Below, piece by piece: positions 27,558 to 35,877 of a stretch of DNA of 64,000 nucleotides; position 1 is the first letter of the stretch; each line of letters begins with the position of its first letter. Below the pieces are notes generated by a model. That model saw nothing but the letters and a program-made list of their open reading frames with translations. It did not search any database and had not been told where the DNA came from. The stretch covers positions 1,054,001 through 1,118,000 of the forward strand of contig JAUHQI010000004.1 in assembly GCA_030408505.1 (NCBI GenBank). The letters are read 5' to 3'. This DNA is from Candidatus Sacchlamyda saccharinae. GTDB lineage: Bacteria; Chlamydiota; Chlamydiia; Chlamydiales; Rhabdochlamydiaceae. The translations under genes and the position numbers were made by a program.

Positions 27558-27721
27558 TATACACGTCGCGATTCAAGAATTGGTTTTTTACTGCGTCGGC
27601 TTTTTCTCAAATTTTTTACCAACTCATCGCGCCGTGTCTACGAACACGTCTGCTTTTCGTTGTTAAAAAATTTGAGGAGCCTTCTTGTAAAATTCCCAAC
27701 TCTTGAATTGCAACATGTATA
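27558..27721. repeat. 164-bp palindromic (MITE-like) repeat, full copy 2
   Basis: Terminal arms TGTATACACGTCGCGATTC and, at the other end, TTGAATTGCAACATGTATA are imperfect inverted repeats. The interior matches copy 1 in opposite orientation: GTCGGCTTTTTCTCAAA, CAACTCAT, GCCGTGTCTA-GAACAC and AAATTTGAGGAG. On the plus strand this copy encodes RRLFLKFFTNSSRRVYEH and SLLKNLRSLL, while copy 1 encodes RRLFLNFFINSLCRVYEH and SLMKNLRSLL, so the frame is open in both. Confidence 0.75.
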
Positions 27722-27747
27722 TATGAATTCATTTGATCGGGAGGGAC

Positions 27748-27837
27748 CATCTTTTTCCCCTCGAATTTTCGGCTCAAATTCCGCTGAATGTATTCATTCA
27801 GCTCCATTCTCAGCCAAAAAGCGAGGTAAAAAATTTT
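27748..27837. repeat. Second palindromic structure before the DMT transporter
   Basis: 27759-27774 (CCTCGAATTTTCGGCT) pairs imperfectly with 27812-27826 (AGCCAAAAAGCGAGG). Inside it GCTGAAT-GTATTC-ATTCAGC (27783-27802) is a perfect 7-bp hairpin. The right arm carries the GAGGT that would serve as ribosome-binding site for the next gene, so folding could limit its translation (inference). Confidence 0.45.
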
Positions 27838-28759
27838 GACCCCCCCGCCGCAAAGCAATTCACATACACCCTCTAAGACTTCGAGGACCTCGCAAAATCG
27901 GACGAAGGGGATTATTTTTGTCCTGATTTCGTGGATTTTCTATACGTCAGTAATTGCTCTTTCTCGCACTGCCAGTGAAAGAACATCTGTCCCTGTTGTT
28001 CTTCTTTTTCAAAATTTTATCGGTATGCTTTTCATCCTCCCCTGGATGATTAGGAAGGGGAAGAAGAGCCTTCGACTGACAAAAATCAAAGGGATTGCTA
28101 TTCGAACCATAGCGGGGTATTTGAGCTACGCTTTCGTCTTCCTTGCAGTACAACGGATCAGCTTGGTCAATACTGTCCTCTTGAGTAACTCCGCTCCCCT
28201 GTTCATTCCGCTCATCATTTGGCTCTGGCGTGGGGTGAAGATCAATAAGAGATTATGGCTTGGAATCCTTCTTGGATTTTTTGGTATTGCCTTTATCTTA
28301 AGGCCGACAGGCGACATCATCAATGTTGGCGCCCTCTATGGCATTGGAGCGGCGATTTGTTTATCCATCTCTTCTATTGCAAAGAGAAGGCTCGTAAAAA
28401 CAGAGCGTGTGATCACGATTCTATTTTACTATTTTCTCATCAGCACTCTAATCAGCATCCCTTTTAGCATCGAGAGTTGGAAGCCCATTGATAAGGAAAC
28501 TCTATTTTTGCTCTGTAGCATTGGCGCTTTATTCGTTTGTGGCCAAGCTTTTTTCTCAAACGCTTATCGCTATGAAAAGCCCTCCGTACTCAGCCCTTTC
28601 AACTACTCTTCTGTTGTGTATGGGGCGCTTATCCAATGGCTCGTATGGGGGAACTTCCCGAACTGGTGCACAATTATGGGCATTGTGGTGGTCTGTACCG
28701 GAGGCATTCTTACGATCATGCAAGGACCTCAAATCCCTCCGGATAAAAAACGGCGCTAA
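27836..28759 (+). CDS. DMT-superfamily (EamA) transporter
   Basis: 307-aa inner-membrane carrier with ten predicted helices in two EamA repeats (KGIIFVLISWIFYTSVIA to AFILRPTGD, then INVGALYGIGAAICLSISS to TGGILTIMQ). The substrate is unknown; in Chlamydia a DMT protein imports S-adenosylmethionine, but no specific residue links this one to it. The start is uncertain: TTG 27836 gives a polar 25-residue N-terminus and is followed at once by seven C (27840-27846); no ATG precedes the first helix. The end overlaps the convergent CxxC gene by 4 nt. Confidence 0.8.
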   Translation: MTPPPQSNSHTPSKTSRTSQNRTKGIIFVLISWIFYTSVIALSRTASERTSVPVVLLFQNFIGMLFILPWMIRKGKKSLRLTKIKGIAIRTIAGYLSYAFVFLAVQRISLVNTVLLSNSAPLFIPLIIWLWRGVKINKRLWLGILLGFFGIAFILRPTGDIINVGALYGIGAAICLSISSIAKRRLVKTERVITILFYYFLISTLISIPFSIESWKPIDKETLFLLCSIGALFVCGQAFFSNAYRYEKPSVLSPFNYSSVVYGALIQWLVWGNFPNWCTIMGIVVVCTGGILTIMQGPQIPPDKKRR

Positions 28760-29196
28760 TTCCTTTTTTTCTTCTTTTGTTCGCGTCTTTCATCACGCTC
28801 TTGTTTAAGATGACAGTCGGGATTATCGCAAAGGACAAAATATTTCAATCCACAACCAGGACAAGTATTCAACACATTCCCATTCCAACCAGACCACCCT
28901 TCTTGAATCGATCTGCTTAGCTCGTCACTTATTTTAAGATAACAGCCATGTTCATCGGAATAAAGATGCCTGATGGAGATGGTTTCAAATTGTCCAGTAG
29001 ATAAAACAATGCCTTGAGCTGTAGGGGATAAGTTCTCTTCATTTAAATAGAGCTTGTTTCCAGTGGAGCCCTTCACCGAACTCAAATCTGCTTCGATGAT
29101 TTCAATTGCCGCCTCATCGCAATCGTCCGCATTTCCTTGAGCAAAACCGAAAAGGCTTGCTATGATGAATATAAATAACCATTTAGATAGGTTCAT
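28756..29196 (-). CDS. Small secreted CxxC (zinc-ribbon-like) protein
   Basis: 146 aa with a signal peptide (MNLSKWLFIFIIASLFGFAQG). The middle contains GNKLYLNEENLSPTAQGIVL, a beta-rich segment, then HGCYLKISDEL. The C-terminal Cys motif is CPGCG followed by LCDNPDC, and a very basic, charged tail (RDERREQKKKKRN). The start ATG abuts the start ATG of the divergent lipoprotein (29197) in the palindrome CATATG. Site AGAGGG lies 4-10 nt upstream, inside the neighbour. It is the intact paralogue of the frameshifted gene at 25590. Function unknown; not a recognised family. Confidence 0.7.
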   Translation of the reverse strand: MNLSKWLFIFIIASLFGFAQGNADDCDEAAIEIIEADLSSVKGSTGNKLYLNEENLSPTAQGIVLSTGQFETISIRHLYSDEHGCYLKISDELSRSIQEGWSGWNGNVLNTCPGCGLKYFVLCDNPDCHLKQERDERREQKKKKRN

Positions 29197-30063
29197 ATGT
29201 CCCTCTTTGGTAAAAGTTTCAAAAAATCTTATAAATTCTTTCTCCTTTTTCTAGCAACTTGTTTTTTTTTCTCATGCCACTCCCCCGCTAAAAAATCTTT
29301 GTCAAAGGATGAGCAGAAATGGATGACCAAGTTTTTCTCCGACTTAATGTTAGAGGAAGAGTGTATCTATACCTTAGGGGGCTCAAAGCCCATGACTAGA
29401 GTCATCCTTTATCAGTATTCCGAAGAGAAAATTAAGGAATATATGGATAGTCTCACAAAAGAAGACATAAAAAAGTCCCGTCTGATATCGAATTATGACC
29501 TTCCAGAAAACTGGGAGAAATGGAAAAAAGTAGCATCGCGCTTCCCCTTAAAGCGTTATATGCTTGTTGAGGGGCAATGGCATAATAAAGCTGATGTAAA
29601 GTTCCTCTATTTTGTCGATGTTCTTAAAACGGCAGTGACCATCCAAGAGCATTACAGGGAATTTTCTTCTGCTGTGGGATACGATTTTGATCCGATGAAA
29701 GTTGTGCTAGAAATGCAAACAGCAGAGGCGCCGTTTTGGAAGAAAATTGAAACGAATTCTCTCCTTTGGGGCATCCTATTTGGATTTGGCAAAGAAAATG
29801 CTTACGCCTATCATTGGAAGTATTCCAATGCAGACCAACAGGTGGCTAGTTTTTTTGATCAGCTAAAAGGAAATTTTAGCTGTGAAATGATGACTGGAAA
29901 GAGAAAAAGAACTTTAAACAATTTGGAAATTCCATCTTTTATCTCTTTTACCACAAATGATCCTATTGTGAGTCAGTACGAAAGGGAAAGAGAAATGATT
30001 CGAAAGATTTACTCTCAGCAAGATTTTCTAACAACAACTCTCGACCTTTTAACGAAGAATTAG
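29197..30063 (+). CDS. Lipoprotein-like secreted protein of unknown function
   Basis: 288 aa. A long N-region (MSLFGKSFKKSYK) and hydrophobic core end in FFFSCHSP, a plausible lipobox with Cys27. The mature part is helical and rich in charged residues: SLSKDEQKWMTKFFSDL, YTLGGSKPMTRVILYQYS, YMLVEGQW, EHYREFSSAVGYDFDPMKVV, WGILFGFGKENAYAYHW and a C-terminal YEREREMIRKIYSQQDFL. The whole length matches the decayed copy at 24815-25557. Divergently paired with the CxxC protein in both loci. The 3' end overlaps the kinase-like gene by 4 nt. No family recognised. Confidence 0.7.
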   Translation: MSLFGKSFKKSYKFFLLFLATCFFFSCHSPAKKSLSKDEQKWMTKFFSDLMLEEECIYTLGGSKPMTRVILYQYSEEKIKEYMDSLTKEDIKKSRLISNYDLPENWEKWKKVASRFPLKRYMLVEGQWHNKADVKFLYFVDVLKTAVTIQEHYREFSSAVGYDFDPMKVVLEMQTAEAPFWKKIETNSLLWGILFGFGKENAYAYHWKYSNADQQVASFFDQLKGNFSCEMMTGKRKRTLNNLEIPSFISFTTNDPIVSQYEREREMIRKIYSQQDFLTTTLDLLTKN

Positions 30064-30959
30064 GCTTCAATCATGGCGTCGATGACCTCTTCGAGGTCGG
30101 GTAAAAAAGCGGGGTAGTGGATTTCAAACCAGGTTTCTAACTTTTTCCCCACTCGCAATATTTCTCTTTGGTAGAAAGCTGGGTTCTTCGCGTTTTCATC
30201 TTGAGCTACTCGTCCTGCATCAAAATGAACGACTTTATCACCCACAAAACCGTAGTTGTGACTAATGCCAGAATCGCGATCGATAAAACCTTTTTTGCAC
30301 TGAAGGACTACGTGAGAAAGGAGCTGATGAATCACTTCAACTACTTCTTCCCTTTTCCCCTTTTGGATGAGAGAGCGAATGCGATCATGAACTAGCTGCG
30401 CTCGCTTTTGCAAGATAAATTCGTAATCATCGAGGTTGGCCGTAAAGCAGTTGCGCATCCGGTCGAAGAGTTTTACCTTTAGGCCAAAATCTTTGGATTT
30501 ATTCAAATGGATATAGACCATCCCCGTTTCTTCTTTGAGCTCTTCGTACGCAATCTTGTAACTGGTAAAGAGCTCATGTTGGCGAAGTACCCGCTTATCA
30601 ATTTTATTGAATCTGTATTGAGCAAGCCATGGCAAGGGGATGAGCTTTAGCCACTTTTTGGGAATCAAGTGTTTCATCTTAAAAAATTTCAGGACATAGT
30701 CTCCATCCGCCGATTGAAAGGCATAACACTGCGCGCCAGAACCCAAGTAGTTAAAGTCTTGCGAGAGTATTTTTTTTACCTCCTGCTTTTCATAAGCAGG
30801 AAGCTCTTCGATATTCCACAAGCAACATTTCTCGAATGGGGAGTGAATTTTCCCTAGGGTGAATCCTTCTGGCTTTTTATTAAAAAGAATTGCAGAAAAA
30901 ATTAAAACACAAAACGTGACTCCAAAAGTAAAGATGTAATAACGCTGTTTTTCTTTCAT
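30060..30959 (-). CDS. Membrane-anchored protein-kinase-fold protein
   Basis: 299 aa with an N-terminal membrane helix (about residues 8-26). The body has kinase-fold landmarks: Gly-rich loop LGSGAQCYAFQSADG (72-86), ATP Lys in VLKFF (Lys91), a catalytic-loop-like IDRDSGISHNYGFV (226-239) and metal-binding HFDAGR (246-250, replacing DFG). The spacing fits a small atypical kinase (ABC1/RIO/phosphotransferase type). Orientation of the soluble part, cytosolic or outside, cannot be read. Convergent with the lipoprotein gene. Family assignment is by motif only. Confidence 0.55.
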   Translation of the reverse strand: MKEKQRYYIFTFGVTFCVLIFSAILFNKKPEGFTLGKIHSPFEKCCLWNIEELPAYEKQEVKKILSQDFNYLGSGAQCYAFQSADGDYVLKFFKMKHLIPKKWLKLIPLPWLAQYRFNKIDKRVLRQHELFTSYKIAYEELKEETGMVYIHLNKSKDFGLKVKLFDRMRNCFTANLDDYEFILQKRAQLVHDRIRSLIQKGKREEVVEVIHQLLSHVVLQCKKGFIDRDSGISHNYGFVGDKVVHFDAGRVAQDENAKNPAFYQREILRVGKKLETWFEIHYPAFLPDLEEVIDAMIEA

Positions 30960-31079
30960 AAGGATCTATAATGGACGTAACAGGGATTTTTGAAAAAGAG
31001 AAAAAAAATTCTTTTGCATATATTCTTTTTCTTCGTATGGTGAGCTCAAAGAATGAATGACTTCTGGAGGATTCTTACC

Positions 31080-32276
31080 GTGAAGGAAAAAATTGCAATC
31101 GGCGCCGCCCTTTTTATGGCTTCTGCTGCCCCGGCTTTTGCTCAAGATTATCATGAGGATTCGCACCACTCCCAGGAAATGGAAGATTCGTGCTGCTACC
31201 AATCTAGCTGCTGCGAAACAGATTGCTGCTGCGAGTGCTGCCCTCCGAAAGATCCATGTGCCAAGTGCGCGCAACTTTGGCCTTCTTGCGGTCCCGACTG
31301 GATCATTACTCCTGGCGCAGGTCCTTGTACTGCTGATGGGTGTGATTTCTTTATCACCGCTGAATTTATCTACTGGGCTGTGCGACAAGACCACATGGGT
31401 TTTGCCTTCAGCTCTCCAACTGATAACACGGTAACCACCCTTGGAGAATACTTCCATCCGAAATGGAGACTGGAACCCGGCTTTAAGGTGGGAATCGGCT
31501 GGCTTACCTGCATAGATGGGTGGGATCTCTACCTCAACTATACTTGGCTAAGACCTCGCACGAAGAATAAAACAGTCACTCCAAACACTGACTTTGAACT
31601 GTTTGACGCTAATTACACTTTTGGCAATGCCATTACAAGCCTTGCAACTGGAACTACCATTACACAAGAAATTGCGAAATGGGAGCTCGATTTTGACGTA
31701 CTCGACTTAGAGTGGGGACGCAACTTCTACATCAGTCAATGCCTATATTTGCGTCCACATTTCGGCTTGAAAGGAACATGGCAAGACCAAAGACTGAAAA
31801 CAACAGGCATCGCAAGCCAACAACAGGGATCAACTAGCATTTTTGATACGGTCTTAGCTGTAGGCAGTCATAAATTTGACTATTGGGGCATAGGACCAAG
31901 AGCTGGACTTGATAGTGCCTGGCACTTTAACAAGTGCTTTAGCGTGATTGGGGAAGTAGCTGCAACAGCTCTTTGGGGACGCTTTAACTCCAAGAGCTTA
32001 GCGACACAAACAAACACGACAACAGAAGTAACTACCGTAACCCCCCAGACAAACCTTCAAACAAGATGGAGCACGGTAAAACCTGTCATGGAATTCCTCT
32101 TGGGAGTCCGCTGGGAAGACTGGTGGTGCTGTGACGAATATTACACAAGCCTTGACCTTGGCTGGGAAGTCCAGTGGTGGGGCGGTCAAAACCAGTTCGT
32201 CTTCTCTCATACAGAAACACGCTGGGGAGACCTCGGAATGCAAGGCTTAACTTTAAAGGCCCGCTTCCAATTCTAA
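31080..32276 (+). CDS. MOMP-like outer-membrane porin 1
   Basis: 398 aa from GTG 31080, chosen because GGAGG at 31066-31070 has correct spacing and because the signal peptide then begins VKEKIAIGAALFMASAAPAFA. An ATG at 31053 would add nine residues. After cleavage comes a Cys-dense stretch (CCYQSSCCETDCCCECCPP) and CAKCAQLWPSCGPDWIITPGAGPC, the hallmark of chlamydial MOMP-like families. The rest alternates beta strands ending in Phe (KARFQF), as in porins. Cys residues suggest disulfide cross-linking of the envelope. Paired with a second, shorter paralogue downstream. Confidence 0.85.
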   Translation: MKEKIAIGAALFMASAAPAFAQDYHEDSHHSQEMEDSCCYQSSCCETDCCCECCPPKDPCAKCAQLWPSCGPDWIITPGAGPCTADGCDFFITAEFIYWAVRQDHMGFAFSSPTDNTVTTLGEYFHPKWRLEPGFKVGIGWLTCIDGWDLYLNYTWLRPRTKNKTVTPNTDFELFDANYTFGNAITSLATGTTITQEIAKWELDFDVLDLEWGRNFYISQCLYLRPHFGLKGTWQDQRLKTTGIASQQQGSTSIFDTVLAVGSHKFDYWGIGPRAGLDSAWHFNKCFSVIGEVAATALWGRFNSKSLATQTNTTTEVTTVTPQTNLQTRWSTVKPVMEFLLGVRWEDWWCCDEYYTSLDLGWEVQWWGGQNQFVFSHTETRWGDLGMQGLTLKARFQF

Positions 32277-32302
32277 GTTTTTAACCTCCAGTCTTTAAAA
32301 AG

Positions 32303-32331
32303 GTCGACCTAATTATTAGGTCGACTTTTTT
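32303..32331 (+). terminator. Terminator between the two MOMP-like genes
   Basis: Perfect 10-bp stem GTCGACCTAA-TTA-TTAGGTCGAC (32303-32325) followed by TTTTTTA. Confidence 0.85.
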
Positions 32332-32356
32332 ATTTTAATTTAATTAAATCAAGGTA

Positions 32357-33388
32357 ATGAGAAAAGTCATACCTTTATTAATTACTAGCGCTTCATTGTT
32401 TAGCTATGATTCTTGCTGCCCTCCCAAAGATGAATGCGCAAAGTGCGCCCAGATCTGGCCAACAAATGGCCCCGACTGGATCATCACCCCCGGCGCTGGC
32501 CCCTGCGTAGCTAGGGGATGGGATGCCCATGTTTCTGCAGAATTTATCTATTGGACCTCTAGAGAAGATAATTTAGGATTTGCAATTCTCGAGCATGTAG
32601 AAAACGGCACAACAGTAACAAGCCAAGGAAAAGCTCTCCATCCCGACTGGCACTTTGAGCCGGGCTTTAAGGTGGGGGTAGGGATTCTCTATGACCACGA
32701 TTCATGGGACCTCACAGTCGATTACACTTGGTTAAGGGTAAATAACACTAGAAAAAGCGAAAGGATAGAAGATACAGAAACCCTTAGAATCCGACCAATT
32801 GGAGACCAGTCCGCCTTCGCAGACTTGTCCCAACCGATTTTATCTGCTTCAGCCTTTTGGGAACTCGATTTCAATGCACTAGATGTAGAGCTTGGCCGCA
32901 ACTTTTTCATCAGTAGGTATTTAAAACTCAGACCTCACGTTGGTCTCAAAGGAACCTGGCAAGATCAGCGCTACCAAGTAACGGCTCAAGACCTAAACCT
33001 CGTATCAGAGGACAAAAACTCTATGCATTACTGGGGCGTGGGTATCCGAGCTGGACTCGATACGATCTGGCACTTCAATCAATGCTTTAGCCTCCTTGGA
33101 GACATCGCCGTCACAGGTATTTGGGAAAAATTCGAAATAGAGCGCAAGTCGGGAGATGAGCTCAATATCGAAGATAACATCCACACGTTAAAGCCTGTGC
33201 TCGAACTGTTTCTAGGCCTTAGGTATGAGAGCTGGTTTTGCTGCGATCGGTACCACTATGCCCTTGATGGCGGGTGGGAACTCCAGTGGTGGGGCGGTCA
33301 GAACCAATTTTTCAACCAGGTTGTTGAAGCCAAGTGCGGAGATCTCAACCTTAACGGCTTTACCCTTAGGTTTAGACTCGACTTTTAA
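32357..33388 (+). CDS. MOMP-like outer-membrane porin 2
   Basis: 343 aa. A short signal peptide (MRKVIPLLITSASLFS) leads to SCCPPKDECAKCAQIW and GPDWIITPGAGPC, nearly identical to porin 1. Conserved beta-strand blocks are WELDFNALDVELGRNFFISRYLKLRPHVGLKGTWQDQR, CFSLLGDIAVTGIW and WELQWWGGQNQFF. It ends in a terminal Phe (FRLDF), the beta-barrel assembly signal. It lacks the extra Cys-run of porin 1. A short AT-rich gap and a terminator separate the two, so they are probably transcribed separately. Confidence 0.85.
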   Translation: MRKVIPLLITSASLFSYDSCCPPKDECAKCAQIWPTNGPDWIITPGAGPCVARGWDAHVSAEFIYWTSREDNLGFAILEHVENGTTVTSQGKALHPDWHFEPGFKVGVGILYDHDSWDLTVDYTWLRVNNTRKSERIEDTETLRIRPIGDQSAFADLSQPILSASAFWELDFNALDVELGRNFFISRYLKLRPHVGLKGTWQDQRYQVTAQDLNLVSEDKNSMHYWGVGIRAGLDTIWHFNQCFSLLGDIAVTGIWEKFEIERKSGDELNIEDNIHTLKPVLELFLGLRYESWFCCDRYHYALDGGWELQWWGGQNQFFNQVVEAKCGDLNLNGFTLRFRLDF

Positions 33389-33464
33389 AAAAAAGTGTTT
33401 GATAAACAAACTCGTATTTTTTATATTAAAAATATGAGGAATCCTCAAATTATGGAGTATTAAT

Positions 33465-33704
33465 ATGGGAAAACTAATTTTTAAACCTGTTGCATTAGGA
33501 CTAATTGCTGCTGTTTTAGGACTTGGTGCTGCTTCTGATCTTTCTGCTGGCTGCTGCGGTGGTGGTTGTGGATCTTGCTGCAAAAAGCCTTGCTGCCCTC
33601 CAGAGCGCAAGTGCCCTCCAAAGCCTTGCCCTCCTAAGTGCAAATGCAAAAGATGCTGCCCTAAGCCTTCATGTGGCTGTGGTTCTTGCTGCAACGGACG
33701 TTAA
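33465..33704 (+). CDS. Very Cys-rich small envelope protein (OmcA-like)
   Basis: 79 aa. The signal region is MGKLIFKPVALGLIAAVLGLG. LSAGC at 27-31 could be a lipobox. The mature part is Cys, Pro, Lys and Gly only, with 17 Cys in about 50 residues (CCGGGCGSCCKKPCCPP and similar). Chlamydiae use a small Cys-rich lipoprotein, OmcA, to cross-link MOMP; position next to two MOMP-like genes and composition support an analogous role, but sequence homology cannot be shown. ATG preceded by ATGGAGTATTAAT (GGAG). Confidence 0.65.
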   Translation: MGKLIFKPVALGLIAAVLGLGAASDLSAGCCGGGCGSCCKKPCCPPERKCPPKPCPPKCKCKRCCPKPSCGCGSCCNGR

Positions 33705-35146
33705 GTTATCTTAACACACAAAGCAGTAAGGTCATCATGCTGAGCTAACTCACCTGCAAATTGATTCACCTCTTCAATGAGGTGATCGATGAGCTCTTGG
33801 GGTTGGAGACTACGATGAGCAGATAGAAATTCTATGAGGCGGGCTTTTTCGAAGAGCTCGCCTTTTTCATTGTGAGCCTCGGTTACGCCATCGCTATACA
33901 GGATGAGAAGGTCCCCTATCTTAAGCTTGACCGACCCGGTAGAGATCTGATCTGTCTCCATCGCTCCTAGCGCGATTCCCTCTGTCCCTAATTCTTTTAT
34001 ATCGCCACTTTCTTCAATCAAAACACCTGGCATGTGGCCAGCTGAAGAGTATTCCAGCATTCGCGATTTCGCATTATAGAGGCCGACCCAAGCGGTCACA
34101 AAATTGCCCGTGTCCCCCGTATCTTTACAAAAGAGAGTATTGGTCTTCTGAACAATCTCTTTGAGCTCTTCTCCTGCTAAGGCATGAGAGCGGAGCATAC
34201 TCCGAACGAGGAGAGAATAGAAACAGGCAGACACGCCTTTACCCGAACCATCAGCCACCGCGATTAGAAGCTCATCTTCTCCCCGCACAAACAGATCGTA
34301 AAAATCTCCTGCCACCTCTTTCGCGGGGGCAAACCCACTCCCTATGAAGAGGCCTGGAAACTCTGGAATCTCTTTGGGAAGGAGTTGATTTTGAACGCTT
34401 CTACCAATTTCAAGCTCCTTAGCTTTTTCCATATTCTGCAAAAGAGAGCTGAGCATCCCATTGAAGTTTTGTCCTAAATCATTGATCTCAAACCCAAAAC
34501 GATCTGGACTATATTGAGCTTCATAATTGCCAGACTCTACAGCCCCCATCACCTGTTGCAGCTGTCTAAACGGTTTGCTGATGCGGAAAATCAAAAATAG
34601 AGCTCCCAACCCCCCAATAATCACCACAATGGCGAGCAGGATCAGAATGTGGAAAAGGACCTCTCCTCCAGAATACTGCGCAATCTCTTCAGGGGTCAGA
34701 GCCACGCGAATCACAAAATTAGCTTCTTGGACCGGCACATCGAGATGGATACCTCTGACTGGCTTATCCTCGTTTTCGACAAAAGAGACGAAAGGAAAAC
34801 CAAAATTCTGTTTCCAGGTCTCGAGCGATTCAAAGCCTCCAACATACTCTCCCCCCTCCCTTTTCACCGCAAATAGCTTCCCCTGATCAATATAAAAAGA
34901 AAGCCCTTCTCTTGGAACATCCACCTTCTGGGTTTCCTCGGAAAGGATCCCCTTCCTCCAGAGATTCAAATAAGAAGTAGCGAATTTCCCAATGAGCTGC
35001 ATCTCCGAAGTTGCCGACTGCTTTTTGATTTTATACTCACGTGCCCACAGAAAGCCCACGTAGAGAATGAGAGGCATAATCACTAAAAGGATAAAGACCC
35101 AAACAATACGTCTTGCCAGTGATCCAGATATTTTCGTTTCCGCCAT
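33701..35146 (-). CDS. rsbU: RsbU-type PP2C (SpoIIE) phosphatase with HAMP and sensor domain
   Basis: 481 aa. N-terminal membrane helix, periplasmic sensor region of about 130 residues, second helix (FHILILLAIVVIIGGLGALFLIF), HAMP (RISKPFRQLQQVMGAVESGNYE), then the SpoIIE/PP2C domain with GDFYDLF, VADGSGKGVSA and YSDGVTEAHN holding metal-binding Asp residues, and HDDLTALCVKI. It would dephosphorylate an anti-sigma-antagonist in a partner-switch. I chose ATG 35146 (GAGGGG upstream) over 35167. Synteny with eno corresponds to CT588/CT587. The 3' end overlaps the Cys-rich gene by 4 nt. Confidence 0.88.
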   Translation of the reverse strand: MAETKISGSLARRIVWVFILLVIMPLILYVGFLWAREYKIKKQSATSEMQLIGKFATSYLNLWRKGILSEETQKVDVPREGLSFYIDQGKLFAVKREGGEYVGGFESLETWKQNFGFPFVSFVENEDKPVRGIHLDVPVQEANFVIRVALTPEEIAQYSGGEVLFHILILLAIVVIIGGLGALFLIFRISKPFRQLQQVMGAVESGNYEAQYSPDRFGFEINDLGQNFNGMLSSLLQNMEKAKELEIGRSVQNQLLPKEIPEFPGLFIGSGFAPAKEVAGDFYDLFVRGEDELLIAVADGSGKGVSACFYSLLVRSMLRSHALAGEELKEIVQKTNTLFCKDTGDTGNFVTAWVGLYNAKSRMLEYSSAGHMPGVLIEESGDIKELGTEGIALGAMETDQISTGSVKLKIGDLLILYSDGVTEAHNEKGELFEKARLIEFLSAHRSLQPQELIDHLIEEVNQFAGELAQHDDLTALCVKIT

Positions 35147-35173
35147 TGCCCCTCTATGTGGTACCATAGCTGC

Positions 35174-35877
35174 ATGCTAGCAAAAGAAATCAGCAGCCTG
35201 CAACACCCAATTGTAAAAACTTTTGTTAAATTGCAACGAGATCGCAAGTTTCGCTATGAAAAAAAACAAATTGTCCTCCAGGGAATAAAACTCTGCTCAG
35301 AAGCCGAAAACCTCGACATCCTCCTGGTCAAGCAAGATTTTAAGCACAATCTACAAGCCAAAGAGGTGTTTTCCGTAAATGACGCCATCTTAAAAAAAGT
35401 GACCGGCCTACAAAATCCAGAGCCCGTTGTTGCCCTGAGCCCAATGCCCTCCTTTGTAGATCTCAAAGGGAAAAAATGGATTTTAGCCCTTGATGGAGTG
35501 AGTGATCCTGGAAACCTCGGCACCCTCCTGCGTACAGCCCTTGCCTTAGGTTGGGATGGAGCCTTCCTCACCGAAAGCTGCGTAGATCCATTCAATGACA
35601 AAGCTCTCCGCTCGGCCAAAGGAGCCACCTTGCGCTTGCCTCTGCAAATGGGCAGTGAGGAAGAACTTACCCAACTTGGCCCGCTCCTAATCGCCGACAG
35701 TGGCGGCAAACCTTTAGAAAAAGCCCATGGAAGCTGCATCGTAGTTTTAGGCAATGAAGCGAGTGGGGTCTCACCCACCTTAAAAGAGAACCATGAGAAC
35801 ATCTCGATTCCCATCCAAAAAATCGAATCCTTAAATGTTGCTGCAGCCGGCGCTATACTCTTGTATACTTTAAAATC

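Noticed and set aside
27543..27839. 98-codon frame through repeat copy 2
   Set aside because: It is made mostly of the repeat itself. Kept as a repeat property rather than a gene, because nothing shows it is expressed.
30971..31060. 29-codon frame with AAGGA site before MOMP-like gene 1
   Set aside because: Could be a leader peptide but is short, Lys-rich by A-tract composition, and ends in the true gene's leader; too weak to call.
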